A stretch of DNA of 64,000 nucleotides from contig NZ_JAEMQH010000001.1 in the NCBI RefSeq assembly GCF_016820575.1, positions 1,178,001-1,242,000 of the forward strand, written 5' to 3'. The notes under the pieces are model-generated. The model did not search any database and was not told where the DNA came from. It saw only the letters and a program-made list of their open reading frames with translations. Origin of the DNA: Marinobacter sediminum. Lineage in GTDB: Bacteria; Pseudomonadota; Gammaproteobacteria; Pseudomonadales; Oleiphilaceae. This document shows, one piece after another, positions 23,034 through 32,013 of this stretch. The position numbers and the translations under genes are program-made. Within the stretch, counting starts at the first letter, position 1. The number at the start of each line of letters is the position of its first letter.

Positions 23034-23959
23034 GCCGCAGACGCAAAGGTCGTGACGTAAACGGAATTCTGGTGATTGATAAGCCTCAGGGTGTCACCTC
23101 CAATGGCATCCTTCAGCAGGTGAAACGCCTGTATGGTGCGGCTAAGGCCGGCCATACCGGCGCACTGGATCCCTTGGCCACGGGCGTGTTGCCCTTATGC
23201 TTTGGTGAAGCCACCAAGTTCTCCCAGATGATGCTGGACAGTGACAAGGCCTACATCGCCACTGCCAAGCTGGGCATCCGGACGGAAACCGGAGACAGCG
23301 AAGGTGCCGTGGTCGAAGAGAAGCCAGTACCGTCAGAACTGTCGGCGACATACCTGGAGTCGGTGTTTGACGACTTCCGGGGTGACATTCAGCAAGTTCC
23401 CTCCATGTATTCCGCGCTCAAGCACAAGGGGCGTCCTCTTTACGAATACGCCCGCGAAGGCATTGAGATTGAGCGTCCCTCCAGGCCGGTCACTATCTAT
23501 GAGCTGACTTTGCTGGACGTGCGTGAGGACGAGCTCGATATCGCCGTTAGTTGCACCAAGGGTACGTACATTCGCTCACTCGTTGAAGACATCGGTGAGG
23601 CTCTTGGCTGTGGTGCCCATGTGTCGGCATTGCGTCGCACCATGGCTTCCGGATTTACCCTGGCGGATGCTCAGGAAGTCCCGGAAATGGAGGCCATGCG
23701 CGAGCGTGACGAAAGTCTGGACGGCCTGCTGGTAGCGCCGGATGCCGCGCTGTCGATGTTCCCCGAAGTGAAGTTGTCGGGGCCGTCGCTGGTGTCGATA
23801 TTGAATGGACAACCGGTTAGAATAACCGGTCAATCTGTCGAAGGATTCGTGCGCGTTTATGGCAACGAAGGCTTCGTAGGATTGGCAGAAGCAACACCGG
23901 AAGGTGAGGGGATCACGTTGGTCCCGCGCCGTTTGGTGAAGACCAGCGACCAACGCTAA
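23030..23959 (+). CDS. truB: tRNA pseudouridine-55 synthase TruB
   Basis: Isomerises U55 in the T-loop of tRNAs. It has 309 residues. The catalytic Asp47 lies in '[15 protein letters not shown]'; other family motifs are '[20 protein letters not shown]' and '[15 protein letters not shown]'. A C-terminal PUA-like domain closes the protein. The start is TTG at 23030 within TTGA, overlapping the rbfA stop by four bases, with CCGGAG upstream. Confidence 0.97.
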   Translation: MSRRRKGRDVNGILVIDKPQGVTSNGILQQVKRLYGAAKAGHTGALDPLATGVLPLCFGEATKFSQMMLDSDKAYIATAKLGIRTETGDSEGAVVEEKPVPSELSATYLESVFDDFRGDIQQVPSMYSALKHKGRPLYEYAREGIEIERPSRPVTIYELTLLDVREDELDIAVSCTKGTYIRSLVEDIGEALGCGAHVSALRRTMASGFTLADAQEVPEMEAMRERDESLDGLLVAPDAALSMFPEVKLSGPSLVSILNGQPVRITGQSVEGFVRVYGNEGFVGLAEATPEGEGITLVPRRLVKTSDQR

Positions 23960-24037
23960 GCGTGGCGCTGATTAGCCGGGCTGTAGAGATGCGCGGTTCG
24001 GCCGTATTCGAGAGCATCGCAAACAAAGAGGTGTAAA

Positions 24038-24307
24038 ATGGCACTTTCTGCCAGTGAGAAGTCACAGATCGTTAAGGATTTTCAGCAAGGTGAAGGCGAT
24101 ACCGGTTCTCCTGAAGTTCAGGTTGCACTGCTGAGCGCCAACATCAACAAGCTGCAGGATCACTTCAAGACCAACAAGCAGGATCACCATTCCCGCCGTG
24201 GTCTGATCCGGATGGTAAACCAGCGTCGTAAGCTGCTGGACTACCTGAAGCGCAAGAACGCTGACCGTTACCTGGAGCTGATCCAGCGCCTTGGTCTGCG
24301 TCGCTAA
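24038..24307 (+). CDS. rpsO: 30S ribosomal protein S15
   Basis: Primary 16S rRNA-binding protein of the 30S platform. It has 89 residues, the family size. Signature regions are '[22 protein letters not shown]', '[15 protein letters not shown]' and '[16 protein letters not shown]'. GAGG precedes the ATG. It is followed by a terminator and then pnp, the conserved rpsO-pnp order. Confidence 0.99.
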   Translation: MALSASEKSQIVKDFQQGEGDTGSPEVQVALLSANINKLQDHFKTNKQDHHSRRGLIRMVNQRRKLLDYLKRKNADRYLELIQRLGLRR

Positions 24308-24360
24308 TCCGGTCTTTTCGACCTGAAGGCTGCTCCGGCTTCGGCCAGAGCACGCCGGCA

Positions 24361-24400
24361 GCCGGTAGAACCTTACGAGGTTCTGCCGGTTGTGCTTTTC
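24361..24400 (+). terminator. rpsO terminator
   Basis: GCCGGTAGAACC and GGTTCTGCCGGT pair around TTACGA, followed by TGTGCTTTTC. The T-run is imperfect, so some read-through into pnp is likely, as known for E. coli rpsO. Confidence 0.75.
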
Positions 24401-24477
24401 TCACCAAGTAAGACTGCAGTGGCTGTGTCAGTGAGTTCGACGGATACCCTGTCGTAATGGAAAGCCGAAATCGATAG

Positions 24478-24546
24478 CAGGTTGTTGAAAAGCCCGGGTG
24501 GGTCTACTTGAACACCCCTCGCTCTCCGGGGTTTTGCAACAGCCTG
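24478..24546 (+). promoter_or_regulatory. Long stem-loop in the pnp leader
   Basis: Two 21-base arms at 24478-24498 and 24526-24546 pair at about 17 positions; they start CAGGTTGTTG and end CAACAGCCTG. An inner GGGTG/CACCC pairing lies between them. A second hairpin (CACGC/GCGTG flanked by CCAAC/TTGG) is near 24597-24624. In E. coli a long leader stem of pnp is cut by RNase III and mediates autoregulation; the same role here is inference. The rest of the 354-base rpsO-pnp gap shows no gene. Confidence 0.55.
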
Positions 24547-24661
24547 TTAGCTTTCAGACGGGTTGGCTTTCGGACCATGTGACTGACACCTGCAGACCAA
24601 CGACCGCACGCATGGGCGTGTTGGTTGAATCTAGCTGAAATAGAGTGATCAGGAGTTTTTT

Positions 24662-26782
24662 GTGGATCTGAAACCTGTAAAGAAAACGTTTGAGCTGGGC
24701 GGCAAGACCGTCACTCTCGAAACCGGTCGTATTGCCCGTCAGGCTACCGGTTCAGTTCTGGTAACTATCGATGACGTATCCGTACTGGGTACCGTGGTAG
24801 GCGCCAAGGAACCGAAGCCGGGCCAGGGCTTTTTCCCGCTGACCGTTAACTACACTGAAAAAACCTACGCCGTTGGCAAGATCCCAGGTGGTTTCTTCAA
24901 GCGTGAAGGTCGTCCTTCCGAGAAGGAAACCCTGACCTCTCGCCTGATCGACCGTCCGATTCGTCCGCTGTTCCCGAATGGCTACATGAACGAAGTCCAG
25001 GTTGTGCTGACCGTTATGTCCGCCAACAAGACTCAGGATCCGGACATTGCCGCGATGCTGGCTGCTTCTGCGGCACTGTCGATTTCCGGTATTCCGTTCG
25101 ACGGTCCGATCGGTGCATCCCGCGTTGCCTTCACCAATGAGCGTGGTTACTTCCTGAACCCGACGTTCGAAGAGCTCGAAACCTCGCTGCTCGATATGGT
25201 CGTTGCCGGTACTGAAGACGCAGTCCTGATGGTTGAATCCGAGGCCAAAGGCCTGACCGAAGACCAGATGCTGGGTGGTGTTCTGTTCGCTCACCAGGAA
25301 ATGCAGGTTGCTGTTAGTGCGATCAAGGAATTCGCAGCCGAGATTGGCAAGCCGCGTTGGGAGTGGACTCCGGAAGTTGAGAACACCGAGCTGCTGAACG
25401 CCATCAAGGGTGAATTCGCTGGCGCCATCGAAGAAGCGTACAGCATCCGTGACAAGATGGAGCGTTATGCTCGTCTGAGCGAGATCAAGACCGCTGCTGT
25501 TGAGAAGTTTGCCGGCGAAGAGGAAGGCCAGCCTTCCGGTGATGAGGTCAAGAAGTACTTCGGCAAGATCGAGAAGTCGGTTGTGCGCCAGCAGGTAATT
25601 GATGGCAAGCCGCGTATCGATGGCCGTGACAACAAGACCGTTCGTCCGATCGAAATTGAAGTAGGCGTGCTGCCTAGCACCCACGGTTCGGCTCTGTTCA
25701 CCCGTGGTGAAACTCAGGCCATCGTAACGACTACTCTGGGCACCGCTCGTGACATGCAGATCATCGATGCCCTGCACGGTGAGCGTAAGGACCCGTTCCT
25801 GTTCCACTACAACTTCCCTCCGTACTCGGTAGGCGAAGCTGGTCGTATGGGCAGCCCGGGCCGTCGTGAAATCGGTCACGGTCGTCTGGCGAAGCGCGGT
25901 ATCTCCGCGGTTATGCCGACCATCGAAGAGTTCCCGTACACCATCCGTGCGGTTTCCGAGATCACTGAATCCAACGGCTCCAGCTCTATGGCGTCAGTAT
26001 GTGGTTCCAGTCTGGCCCTGATGGATGCGGGTGTTCCGCTGAAGGCGCCGGTTGCTGGTATCGCCATGGGTCTGGTCAAGGAAGGCGACAAGTTTGCAGT
26101 CCTGACCGATATTCTGGGTGACGAAGACCACCTGGGCGACATGGACTTCAAGGTTGCTGGTACCAAAGACGGTGTTACTGCCCTGCAGATGGACATCAAG
26201 ATCAACGGTATCACCGACGAGATCATGGAGCTGGCTCTGGAGCAGGCACAAGAAGCGCGTCTGCACATCCTGGGCGAGATGAACAAGGTAATCGCCGAGT
26301 CCCGTTCGGAGCTGTCCGCACGTGCACCGAGCATTACTACCGTTAAGATCAACCCGGACAAGATCCGTGACGTTATCGGTAAGGGCGGTGCAACCATCCG
26401 TTCTATCTGTGACGAAACCGGTGCGTCTATCGATCTGGACGACGACGGCAACGTGAAGATCTACGCCGATAACCAGGAAGCTGCCCAGGCGGCGGTTAAC
26501 CGGGTCAAGGAGATCACCGCGGAAATCGAAGTTGGCGCGATCTACAAGGGGCGTGTTGAGCGCATCGTTGATTTCGGTGCCTTCGTTAACCTCCTGCCTG
26601 GCAAGGATGGTCTGGTGCACATTTCCCAGATCTCCGAGCGCCGTATCGAGAACGTGACTGACGAGCTGAGCGAAGGTCAGGAAGTTCTGGTTAAGGTTCT
26701 TGATGTAGACAACCGTGGTCGCGTTAAGCTGTCCATGAAGGAAGTTCAGGAAGGCGAGCAGCCGACTGACTTCTCTGCCTGA
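24662..26782 (+). CDS. pnp: Polyribonucleotide nucleotidyltransferase (PNPase)
   Basis: Phosphorolytic 3'-5' exoribonuclease and degradosome component. It has 706 residues. Two RNase PH-like domains are separated by a helical domain; the second contains '[11 protein letters not shown]'-type sequence ('[17 protein letters not shown]', about 320-336) and '[16 protein letters not shown]'. The KH domain follows with '[16 protein letters not shown]' (about 577-592), then an S1 domain with '[29 protein letters not shown]'. It starts with GTG at 24662, with AGGAG six bases upstream. Initiation probably follows leader processing. Confidence 0.99.
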   Translation: MDLKPVKKTFELGGKTVTLETGRIARQATGSVLVTIDDVSVLGTVVGAKEPKPGQGFFPLTVNYTEKTYAVGKIPGGFFKREGRPSEKETLTSRLIDRPIRPLFPNGYMNEVQVVLTVMSANKTQDPDIAAMLAASAALSISGIPFDGPIGASRVAFTNERGYFLNPTFEELETSLLDMVVAGTEDAVLMVESEAKGLTEDQMLGGVLFAHQEMQVAVSAIKEFAAEIGKPRWEWTPEVENTELLNAIKGEFAGAIEEAYSIRDKMERYARLSEIKTAAVEKFAGEEEGQPSGDEVKKYFGKIEKSVVRQQVIDGKPRIDGRDNKTVRPIEIEVGVLPSTHGSALFTRGETQAIVTTTLGTARDMQIIDALHGERKDPFLFHYNFPPYSVGEAGRMGSPGRREIGHGRLAKRGISAVMPTIEEFPYTIRAVSEITESNGSSSMASVCGSSLALMDAGVPLKAPVAGIAMGLVKEGDKFAVLTDILGDEDHLGDMDFKVAGTKDGVTALQMDIKINGITDEIMELALEQAQEARLHILGEMNKVIAESRSELSARAPSITTVKINPDKIRDVIGKGGATIRSICDETGASIDLDDDGNVKIYADNQEAAQAAVNRVKEITAEIEVGAIYKGRVERIVDFGAFVNLLPGKDGLVHISQISERRIENVTDELSEGQEVLVKVLDVDNRGRVKLSMKEVQEGEQPTDFSA

Positions 26783-26804
26783 TAGCTAGCCGCTAGAAGG
26801 TTCC

Positions 26805-26846
26805 GAAAAACCCGCCTTTCCTTTGGATTGGCGGGTTTTTCTTTTT
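26805..26846 (+). terminator. pnp terminator
   Basis: A perfect 12-bp stem, GAAAAACCCGCC / GGCGGGTTTTTC, with a 13-base loop and a further T-run (CTTTTT). Confidence 0.92.
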
Positions 26847-26869
26847 CTGGCTGTTTGTTTTTGGTGGAG

Positions 26870-26979
26870 GCAACTGCTGAGAGGCATTTTTCAAAACACG
26901 CTACGAACACATCCATGTGCGCTTGTTTCGGGCCGTCCTTGGCCCTCAACAGTTTTGAAAAATGCCTCTCACCAGTTGC
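26870..26979. repeat. 110-bp inverted-repeat element between pnp and the hydrolase gene
   Basis: Arms of 28 bases (26870-26897 and 26952-26979) are inverted copies with a single mismatch; the core of each is GAGAGGCATTTTTCAAAAC. The 54-base centre holds two smaller hairpins, CACATCCATGTG and GGGCCGTCCTTGGCCC. The right arm ends seven bases before the stop codon of the minus-strand hydrolase. The shape fits a small non-autonomous (MITE-like) or REP-like intergenic repeat. No transposase or flanking target duplication is evident. Confidence 0.8.
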
Positions 26980-26985
26980 TCGTAC

Positions 26986-27870
26986 TTATTTAGTGGCTTC
27001 GGCGAGGAAATTCAGTAGGGATTTTTTGTAAGCCGGGATCACGAACGTAGATGCGTGTGGCGTGTCTGTCTGTAGAAACTCTTTGGGCTCTTCTGCAGCC
27101 CTGTAGAGATCTCTGCCGTGATGGAAGGGGATGATTCCATCGCGGACACTATGGATGACCATGACCGGCACAGGGCTGATATCGTCGATGCGGTCGATGC
27201 CTTCGTATTCGGCCGGGATGGTCCAGCTTAGGGGGATCTGAAGCAGCCAGGTCAGCCAGACGCTGCCCAGTTTTTCCCGGGCAATGCCGCGAAAACCCGA
27301 GAACGTGCCGTCCAGTATCACGCCGTCGAGCCCTGGCTCTTCGCCGCGCTCAACCCATTCGCCGGCCAGGGGTATGCCTAGCGCCCCACCCAGGCTTTGT
27401 CCCAACAGGAACACCGGCCCGTCCCTAACCTCCGGTTGAGACCCAAGCCAGCGCATGCCGGTTTCTACATCGTGCAGGGCACCCTCGATGTCCGGCGCGC
27501 CGGTAGATCGGCCGTAGCCGCGGTAATCCAGGGTAAAGATGTTGTAGCCTTCAGCCGGCAGCCAGGCCACGTTGAAGATGTGGCTGCTTATGTTCTGGGC
27601 GTTGCCATGTAGGAAATACACAGTGCCTTTGGCCGTCCCAGGGTCTTTGGCAGGCAGCCACCAGCCGTGCAGAGTTTCGCCGTCCGCCGTTTCAAGGTAA
27701 ACATCTTCGTACTCAAGGTTGAGGCTGTCGGGGGTAACGTAGGTGACCCTGTCTGGGAAGAAAAACACGCCACTGCAGCCCGCTTGCAACGCCGCCAGAG
27801 GCAGCAGCATCAGGAGCCGTAACTTTGTCCAGAGTGACGTCAGAAGTAGGCGTGGAGTCCGGTTTGCCAT
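26986..27870 (-). CDS. Lipoprotein alpha/beta hydrolase
   Basis: Serine hydrolase of the BEM46/ABHD12-like type; substrate unknown. It has 294 residues. An N-terminal hydrophobic segment ends in a probable lipobox (ALQAGC, Cys32), so the mature protein is likely tethered to the cell envelope. The oxyanion motif 'FLHGNAQN' is at 85-92. The nucleophile elbow GQSLG at 156-160 gives Ser158. A late Asp ('HSVRDGIIPFHHG') and His ('DTPHAST') complete the triad. The start overlaps the 3' end of the DUF4105 gene by 31 bases, suggesting co-transcription. A start at Met21 (27810) is possible but has no ribosome site. Confidence 0.85.
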   Translation of the reverse strand: MANRTPRLLLTSLWTKLRLLMLLPLAALQAGCSGVFFFPDRVTYVTPDSLNLEYEDVYLETADGETLHGWWLPAKDPGTAKGTVYFLHGNAQNISSHIFNVAWLPAEGYNIFTLDYRGYGRSTGAPDIEGALHDVETGMRWLGSQPEVRDGPVFLLGQSLGGALGIPLAGEWVERGEEPGLDGVILDGTFSGFRGIAREKLGSVWLTWLLQIPLSWTIPAEYEGIDRIDDISPVPVMVIHSVRDGIIPFHHGRDLYRAAEEPKEFLQTDTPHASTFVIPAYKKSLLNFLAEATK

Positions 27871-29705
27871 GTGCTCTGATACCTGTCGTAGTGGTCTTCC
27901 CGGGTGAATTCGGCGAACAGGCTGAAGGCGCGGCCCAAATGCCAGTTACCTTTTATATATACCTCATCCTGCCGGTGCTGGCTGCTGACGATCCAGGCTT
28001 TGGTCTTGGCGCCGGCGATCAGGCTCAATCGGTTGCCCTGATGCAGCAGGCCGATGTCGGCACCGGGGGCGGCGTCGTAGCCGCGGCGCAGGTCGTCGTC
28101 GATTTCCAGATCGGCGGTGGCAATGGCAAAGGCTTGAAGGTGATTGCCAAGTAACCAGCTGCCACCGGCGCCACCTTCCAGGTAGGGCGTCAGAACCCGC
28201 TTACTGCCATTATCGCTGCGACGGCCACCAAAGCCTACTTGCCAGGACAAAGGCGAGAAGAACTGGTCTCTGGGGCTCAGAGAGCGGATCTCGACGCCGA
28301 TCAGCTGTTCCAGTTGCAGCTCGTCGTTGTCGGTGTAGTAACGGGCATCCAGGCGCAGGAACTGAAGCTGGGCACCGCGGCGATAACCGGCGGGTGGGTC
28401 CAGTACGTCGTGGTAGGCCGGGCGGAGGGTCAGTTCGGTGAACTCCCGGTGGGCCTGTTGGCCGGCACTAATGCTCGCGCGGAAGGTGTTATGGCCCTGA
28501 TCGTCCCTGATCTCCGGTTGCGGTGGCGACTGGGGAGCCGGTGCGTCGTCGATATCGCTGCGCGCCATAAGCAGGTTGTGGGACAGGGGCGCGGCAAATT
28601 CCCGGGGCCAGCCGTCGGCTTCGCTCTGGTAGCGCACGTAGTCGTAGGTGGCATCAAGGACATGGGCTCTTTGCCGGGGCGCAAGCTGTTGGATTTCTTG
28701 GGCGTTGGGATCGACATAGCCGTTGGCGATGGCGGCTGCCAGAGTTTGCTGCTCCTCCGGCAACGATTCCAGGCTGTAGGTCACGGAAGTCGCTGCTGAA
28801 GGCCGGTAGTAGACGTCGCTGACCAGGTCTTTGTCGACCACCCAGCGTACGGTGTCAGAGGGAATAGCGTGAGTGCTTACTTCGCCCAGGAGGTTGGTGC
28901 CCGGGCGAGCCACATCAATCAGTGCCAGCAGCCGGTAGGCGCAGTTCTCGTCAAAGAAGTAGTAATCGAAGTTGTGGTCGCGGATTTCCCAAGCGTGCGC
29001 GATCAGCAGATCCACTTCCGCTTGCGTCAGGTTGAGCCGGTATTCCCATAGATCCCGGTGTTCGATATCCGAATACAGGCGTATTTTTTCGTAGTAGGGC
29101 TGCACGCTGGTGATGCCCGGATAACCGCCAAAGATCCCTTTGTAGGCAAACAGGATCTCGCTGTCGTGGGCGGCTGCGTCGGCCGCGTAGGAGATGGTGT
29201 TGGCCAGGAGGAGGTTGGTTTCGTCATCGTCCTGGGGCGGGTCCAGCCGCAGGAAAGTGTGCCCGAACATGGAGGAAGGGCTGTTCAGGTAGGATGCCGC
29301 GAACACCAGAGTTACCGTTTCGGTGTTCAGGGTCTCGGTCCATGACTCGTACGCAGGGCAGTCTACCGCCGGCAATGAGAGATTTAGCTGTCCCTTAAGC
29401 CAGGCTGTGCGGGCCGGGAATCGGCATTGGGCGTGGCTATCGCCGCTGCCGGGTTGCTGGATGGCGGATAAGGTGGCTTCCAGCTCGGCTTTGGGAGCGT
29501 GCTTGCCCTGGTCGCTGATGAAAAAAGCAGAATCGTCAGCCTGGCTGGTAAAGCCGCCGCCGAGGGTGTCCTGCTGGTAGTGCATCAGCGTCAGCCAGGC
29601 CGGATCCAGATGAAGGTCTTGAGTGGTCGGCGGAGTGTCTGCCAGGGCAGGTGCCGAGAGGGCAAGCCAGCATAGTGCTGGCCCGAGGCGAAGCGATTGG
29701 CCCAT
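27840..29705 (-). CDS. DUF4105 periplasmic/outer-membrane protein
   Basis: A large envelope protein of unknown function, 621 residues. A signal peptide is visible at 1-22 (cleavage after ALA). The DUF4105 domain (Lnb N-terminal type, about 120-300) contains 'SSMFGHTFLRLD' with His149 and 'FFDENCAYRLL' with Cys255, the two most conserved patches. The C-terminal half (about 400-621) alternates short aromatic-rich strands ('ARYYTDNDELQLEQLIGVE', 'LSLIAGAKTKAWIV') and ends in Phe, suggesting a beta-barrel-like domain. The His/Cys pair hints at a cysteine hydrolase fold, but this is inference. It overlaps the hydrolase gene downstream. Confidence 0.8.
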   Translation of the reverse strand: MGQSLRLGPALCWLALSAPALADTPPTTQDLHLDPAWLTLMHYQQDTLGGGFTSQADDSAFFISDQGKHAPKAELEATLSAIQQPGSGDSHAQCRFPARTAWLKGQLNLSLPAVDCPAYESWTETLNTETVTLVFAASYLNSPSSMFGHTFLRLDPPQDDDETNLLLANTISYAADAAAHDSEILFAYKGIFGGYPGITSVQPYYEKIRLYSDIEHRDLWEYRLNLTQAEVDLLIAHAWEIRDHNFDYYFFDENCAYRLLALIDVARPGTNLLGEVSTHAIPSDTVRWVVDKDLVSDVYYRPSAATSVTYSLESLPEEQQTLAAAIANGYVDPNAQEIQQLAPRQRAHVLDATYDYVRYQSEADGWPREFAAPLSHNLLMARSDIDDAPAPQSPPQPEIRDDQGHNTFRASISAGQQAHREFTELTLRPAYHDVLDPPAGYRRGAQLQFLRLDARYYTDNDELQLEQLIGVEIRSLSPRDQFFSPLSWQVGFGGRRSDNGSKRVLTPYLEGGAGGSWLLGNHLQAFAIATADLEIDDDLRRGYDAAPGADIGLLHQGNRLSLIAGAKTKAWIVSSQHRQDEVYIKGNWHLGRAFSLFAEFTREDHYDRYQSTWQTGLHAYF

Positions 29706-29792
29706 GGATGATGTAGTCGTCCGGGTTTGAGTGCGAGTGAAGCTGGATGGCGCGCCGTCCTTGGCACAAGAGCATCCCTGTACGGCGCGGTG

Positions 29793-30257
29793 TTATGCGG
29801 CCACGTACTTGCTCAGAGACTGGTTTTGCTCCAGCAGGGCGACAATGGCATCGACTGCTTCACCCGAGGTGGTGTCGGAGCTTGGGAAGATAGTGGCGAA
29901 GTTGTCCTGCAGTACCTTACGGAAGGTATCGCGGTCAGCTGCGTCAACGCCAAGGAGAACAGCCAGGGTATCCAGGTTCTCTCCGCTGCCGCGGGACATG
30001 TCACGGGCAACCTTGTCGATGTTGCTGTCCATGTACAGGGCCATGGATTGCACAGACTCGTTAGTCTGGCAGCCCAGGGTGCCGGTGGTCATACCGAAGG
30101 TCTGGTTACCGAAAGTGCCATTGGTAGTGGCGGCCAAAACGTGGGGGGCAATACCGGATTGTCCTTTCCAGATCATGGCGCCAACACCACAGCCAGGCTG
30201 TGCTAAAGCCATGGAAGAAGCACCCAGAAGAATTGCACCTGCGATCAGTTTTTTCAT
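29793..30257 (-). CDS. DUF3015 family secreted protein
   Basis: A small exported protein of unknown function, 154 residues. The signal peptide is 'MKKLIAGAILLGASSMALA' with cleavage after Ala19. The mature part starts with 'QPGCGVGAMIWKGQSG' and contains 'VLAATTNGTFGNQTFGMT' with a second Cys at 63; Cys23 and Cys63 could form a disulfide. This pattern is typical of DUF3015 in pseudomonads. The ATG at 30257 has AAGGAG six bases upstream; a longer in-frame extension has no such site. It lies 87 bases before the DUF4105 gene on the same strand. Confidence 0.88.
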   Translation of the reverse strand: MKKLIAGAILLGASSMALAQPGCGVGAMIWKGQSGIAPHVLAATTNGTFGNQTFGMTTGTLGCQTNESVQSMALYMDSNIDKVARDMSRGSGENLDTLAVLLGVDAADRDTFRKVLQDNFATIFPSSDTTSGEAVDAIVALLEQNQSLSKYVAA

Positions 30258-30477
30258 TATCCACTCCTTTATGTGGTTTTTTGCTCTCGTCGCATACCGC
30301 GTCACCCAGTGATGAGTGATATTGCAGAAACGGCCCTGACTGGTTTGTGTGGAGACAGGATGACCGTTTGACTGAGTATAGTGCATATCCTCAAGACGCC
30401 AACTGTACCTTGGATGAGTCTCTGATTTTCAGTGACATTTCCCGTCCTGACAGCACTTATCCGGGGCCCAGAAACAG

Positions 30478-30510
30478 AAAAACCGGCGCAAAAGGCATGC
30501 GCCGGTTTTT
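30478..30510. terminator. Bidirectional-looking terminator downstream of livF
   Basis: A perfect 13-bp stem, AAAAACCGGCGCA / TGCGCCGGTTTTT, with a seven-base loop. On the minus strand it would end the liv operon transcript. Confidence 0.88.
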
Positions 30511-30540
30511 GATTGCCGAGGTAAAAACCTCTGGCCGCGG

Positions 30541-31242
30541 TCAGCCGCCCAGGTAGGCGTTCTGCACTTCCGGGTTTGCCAGCAGGTTCTTGCCGGTATC
30601 CTGCAGCCGGATCTTGCCGGTTTCCAGCACATAGCCGCGGTCCGCCAGGTTCAGTGCCTGATGGGCGTTCTGCTCAACCAGGAACACGGTAATGCCCTCG
30701 TCGCGCAAGTGGCCGATGATCTCGAAGATCTGTTTGATCACCAGTGGCGCCAGCCCCAGAGACGGCTCATCCAGGATGATCATGTTCGGCTTGCTCATCA
30801 GGGCACGGCCGATGGCCAGCATCTGCTGCTCACCGCCGGACATGGTGCCGGCGCGCTGGTGCTCGCGTTCCTTGAGCCGTGGAAACAGCTCGTAGGCGTG
30901 GTCCTGGCTTTTGCGGATTTCAGCCTTGGTGTTGAAAAAACCACCCATGTGCAGGTTTTCTTCCACCGTCAGCCCGGAGAAAATCCGTCGGCCTTCGGGA
31001 ACGATGGCAATACCAGAGCGCATGATGTTTGCGGTGGGGTCGCGGGTGATATCGCGCCCGTTCAGGATAACCCGTCCGGAGCTGGCCCGCGGGTTACCGC
31101 AGACCGTCATCAGCAAGGTCGTCTTGCCGGCACCGTTGGCGCCGATCAGCGAGACGATCTCACCTTTTTTAACTTCGACGGACACCCCGTGCAGCGCTTC
31201 GATTTTGCCGTAGTGAGTATGGACATTCTCTAGTACAAGCAT
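30541..31242 (-). CDS. livF: Branched-chain amino-acid ABC transporter ATPase LivF
   Basis: Cytoplasmic ATPase of the high-affinity Leu/Ile/Val importer. It has 233 residues. Walker A GANGAGKTT is at 34-42, the signature is 'MSGGEQQMLAIGRAL', and Walker B is 'MIILDEPSLGLAP'. It is last in the liv operon, ten bases after livG, and is followed by a strong terminator. Confidence 0.96.
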   Translation of the reverse strand: MLVLENVHTHYGKIEALHGVSVEVKKGEIVSLIGANGAGKTTLLMTVCGNPRASSGRVILNGRDITRDPTANIMRSGIAIVPEGRRIFSGLTVEENLHMGGFFNTKAEIRKSQDHAYELFPRLKEREHQRAGTMSGGEQQMLAIGRALMSKPNMIILDEPSLGLAPLVIKQIFEIIGHLRDEGITVFLVEQNAHQALNLADRGYVLETGKIRLQDTGKNLLANPEVQNAYLGG

Positions 31243-31251
31243 GGTTCTTCC

Positions 31252-32007
31252 TCAGGCCTCGCCCAGGTAGGCTTTGATCACGTCGTCGTTCTGGCGGATT
31301 TCCTCGGGCGTGCCACTGGCCAGGGGGCGACCCTGGTTGATCACGTTGATACGGTCGGAGATATCCATAACCAGGCTCATGTCGTGCTCAATCAGCACCA
31401 CGGAAACGTCGTAGTCCTCTTTCAGGCTGACAATCAGCTGGTTGAGGTCTTTGGTTTCCGCCGGGTTGAGACCGGCTGCCGGTTCGTCGAGCATCAGCAT
31501 CTTCGGCTCGGTAACCATGCAGCGAGCAATTTCCAGCCGGCGCTGCTGGCCGTAGGCCAGATTGCCGGCTTCTCGGTTGGCCAACTCGAGCAAGCCAACG
31601 CGGTCCAGCCAGTAAGCCGCGCGATCCAGCGACTTGCGCTCGCGCTCCCGATAGTTCGGGGTGCCGATCAGGCCAGCGAGCAGGTTGGTGTTCAGGTGGC
31701 GATGTTGCGCGACCAGCAGGTTCTCGACCACCGTCATCTGGCCGAACAGGCGAACATGCTGGAACGTGCGCACCATGCCCAAGCGGGAGATTTTGTAATC
31801 CGGCTTGCCCTGAACTTCCTGACCTTCAAAGAGGATCTTGCCGCCGGTGGGCTTATAGAAACCACTCATACAGTTGAATACGGTGGTCTTGCCGGCACCG
31901 TTAGGGCCGATAATAGAAACGATTTCCCGTTCTTTGACGTCCAGCGACACCTGATCCACGGCCAACAGGCCGCCAAAGCGCATGGACAGATTCTTTACTT
32001 CAAGCAT
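31252..32007 (-). CDS. livG: Branched-chain amino-acid ABC transporter ATPase LivG
   Basis: Second ATPase of the Liv importer, 251 residues. Walker A GPNGAGKTT is at 34-42. The signature 'LAYGQQRRLEIARCM' has Tyr-Gly in place of Ser-Gly-Gly, as is typical for LivG. Walker B is 'MLMLDEPAAGLNP'. The C-terminal extension with 'INQGRPLASGTPEEIR' is characteristic of the BCA_ABC_TP_C segment. It sits between livM and livF with short gaps. Confidence 0.96.
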   Translation of the reverse strand: MLEVKNLSMRFGGLLAVDQVSLDVKEREIVSIIGPNGAGKTTVFNCMSGFYKPTGGKILFEGQEVQGKPDYKISRLGMVRTFQHVRLFGQMTVVENLLVAQHRHLNTNLLAGLIGTPNYRERERKSLDRAAYWLDRVGLLELANREAGNLAYGQQRRLEIARCMVTEPKMLMLDEPAAGLNPAETKDLNQLIVSLKEDYDVSVVLIEHDMSLVMDISDRINVINQGRPLASGTPEEIRQNDDVIKAYLGEA

Positions 32008-32013
32008 CGTCCA

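Noticed and set aside
26746..26949. A 67-codon minus-strand frame across the pnp terminator and inverted repeat
   Set aside because: It runs through a terminator and a repeat arm; the apparent protein is a by-product of the repeat.
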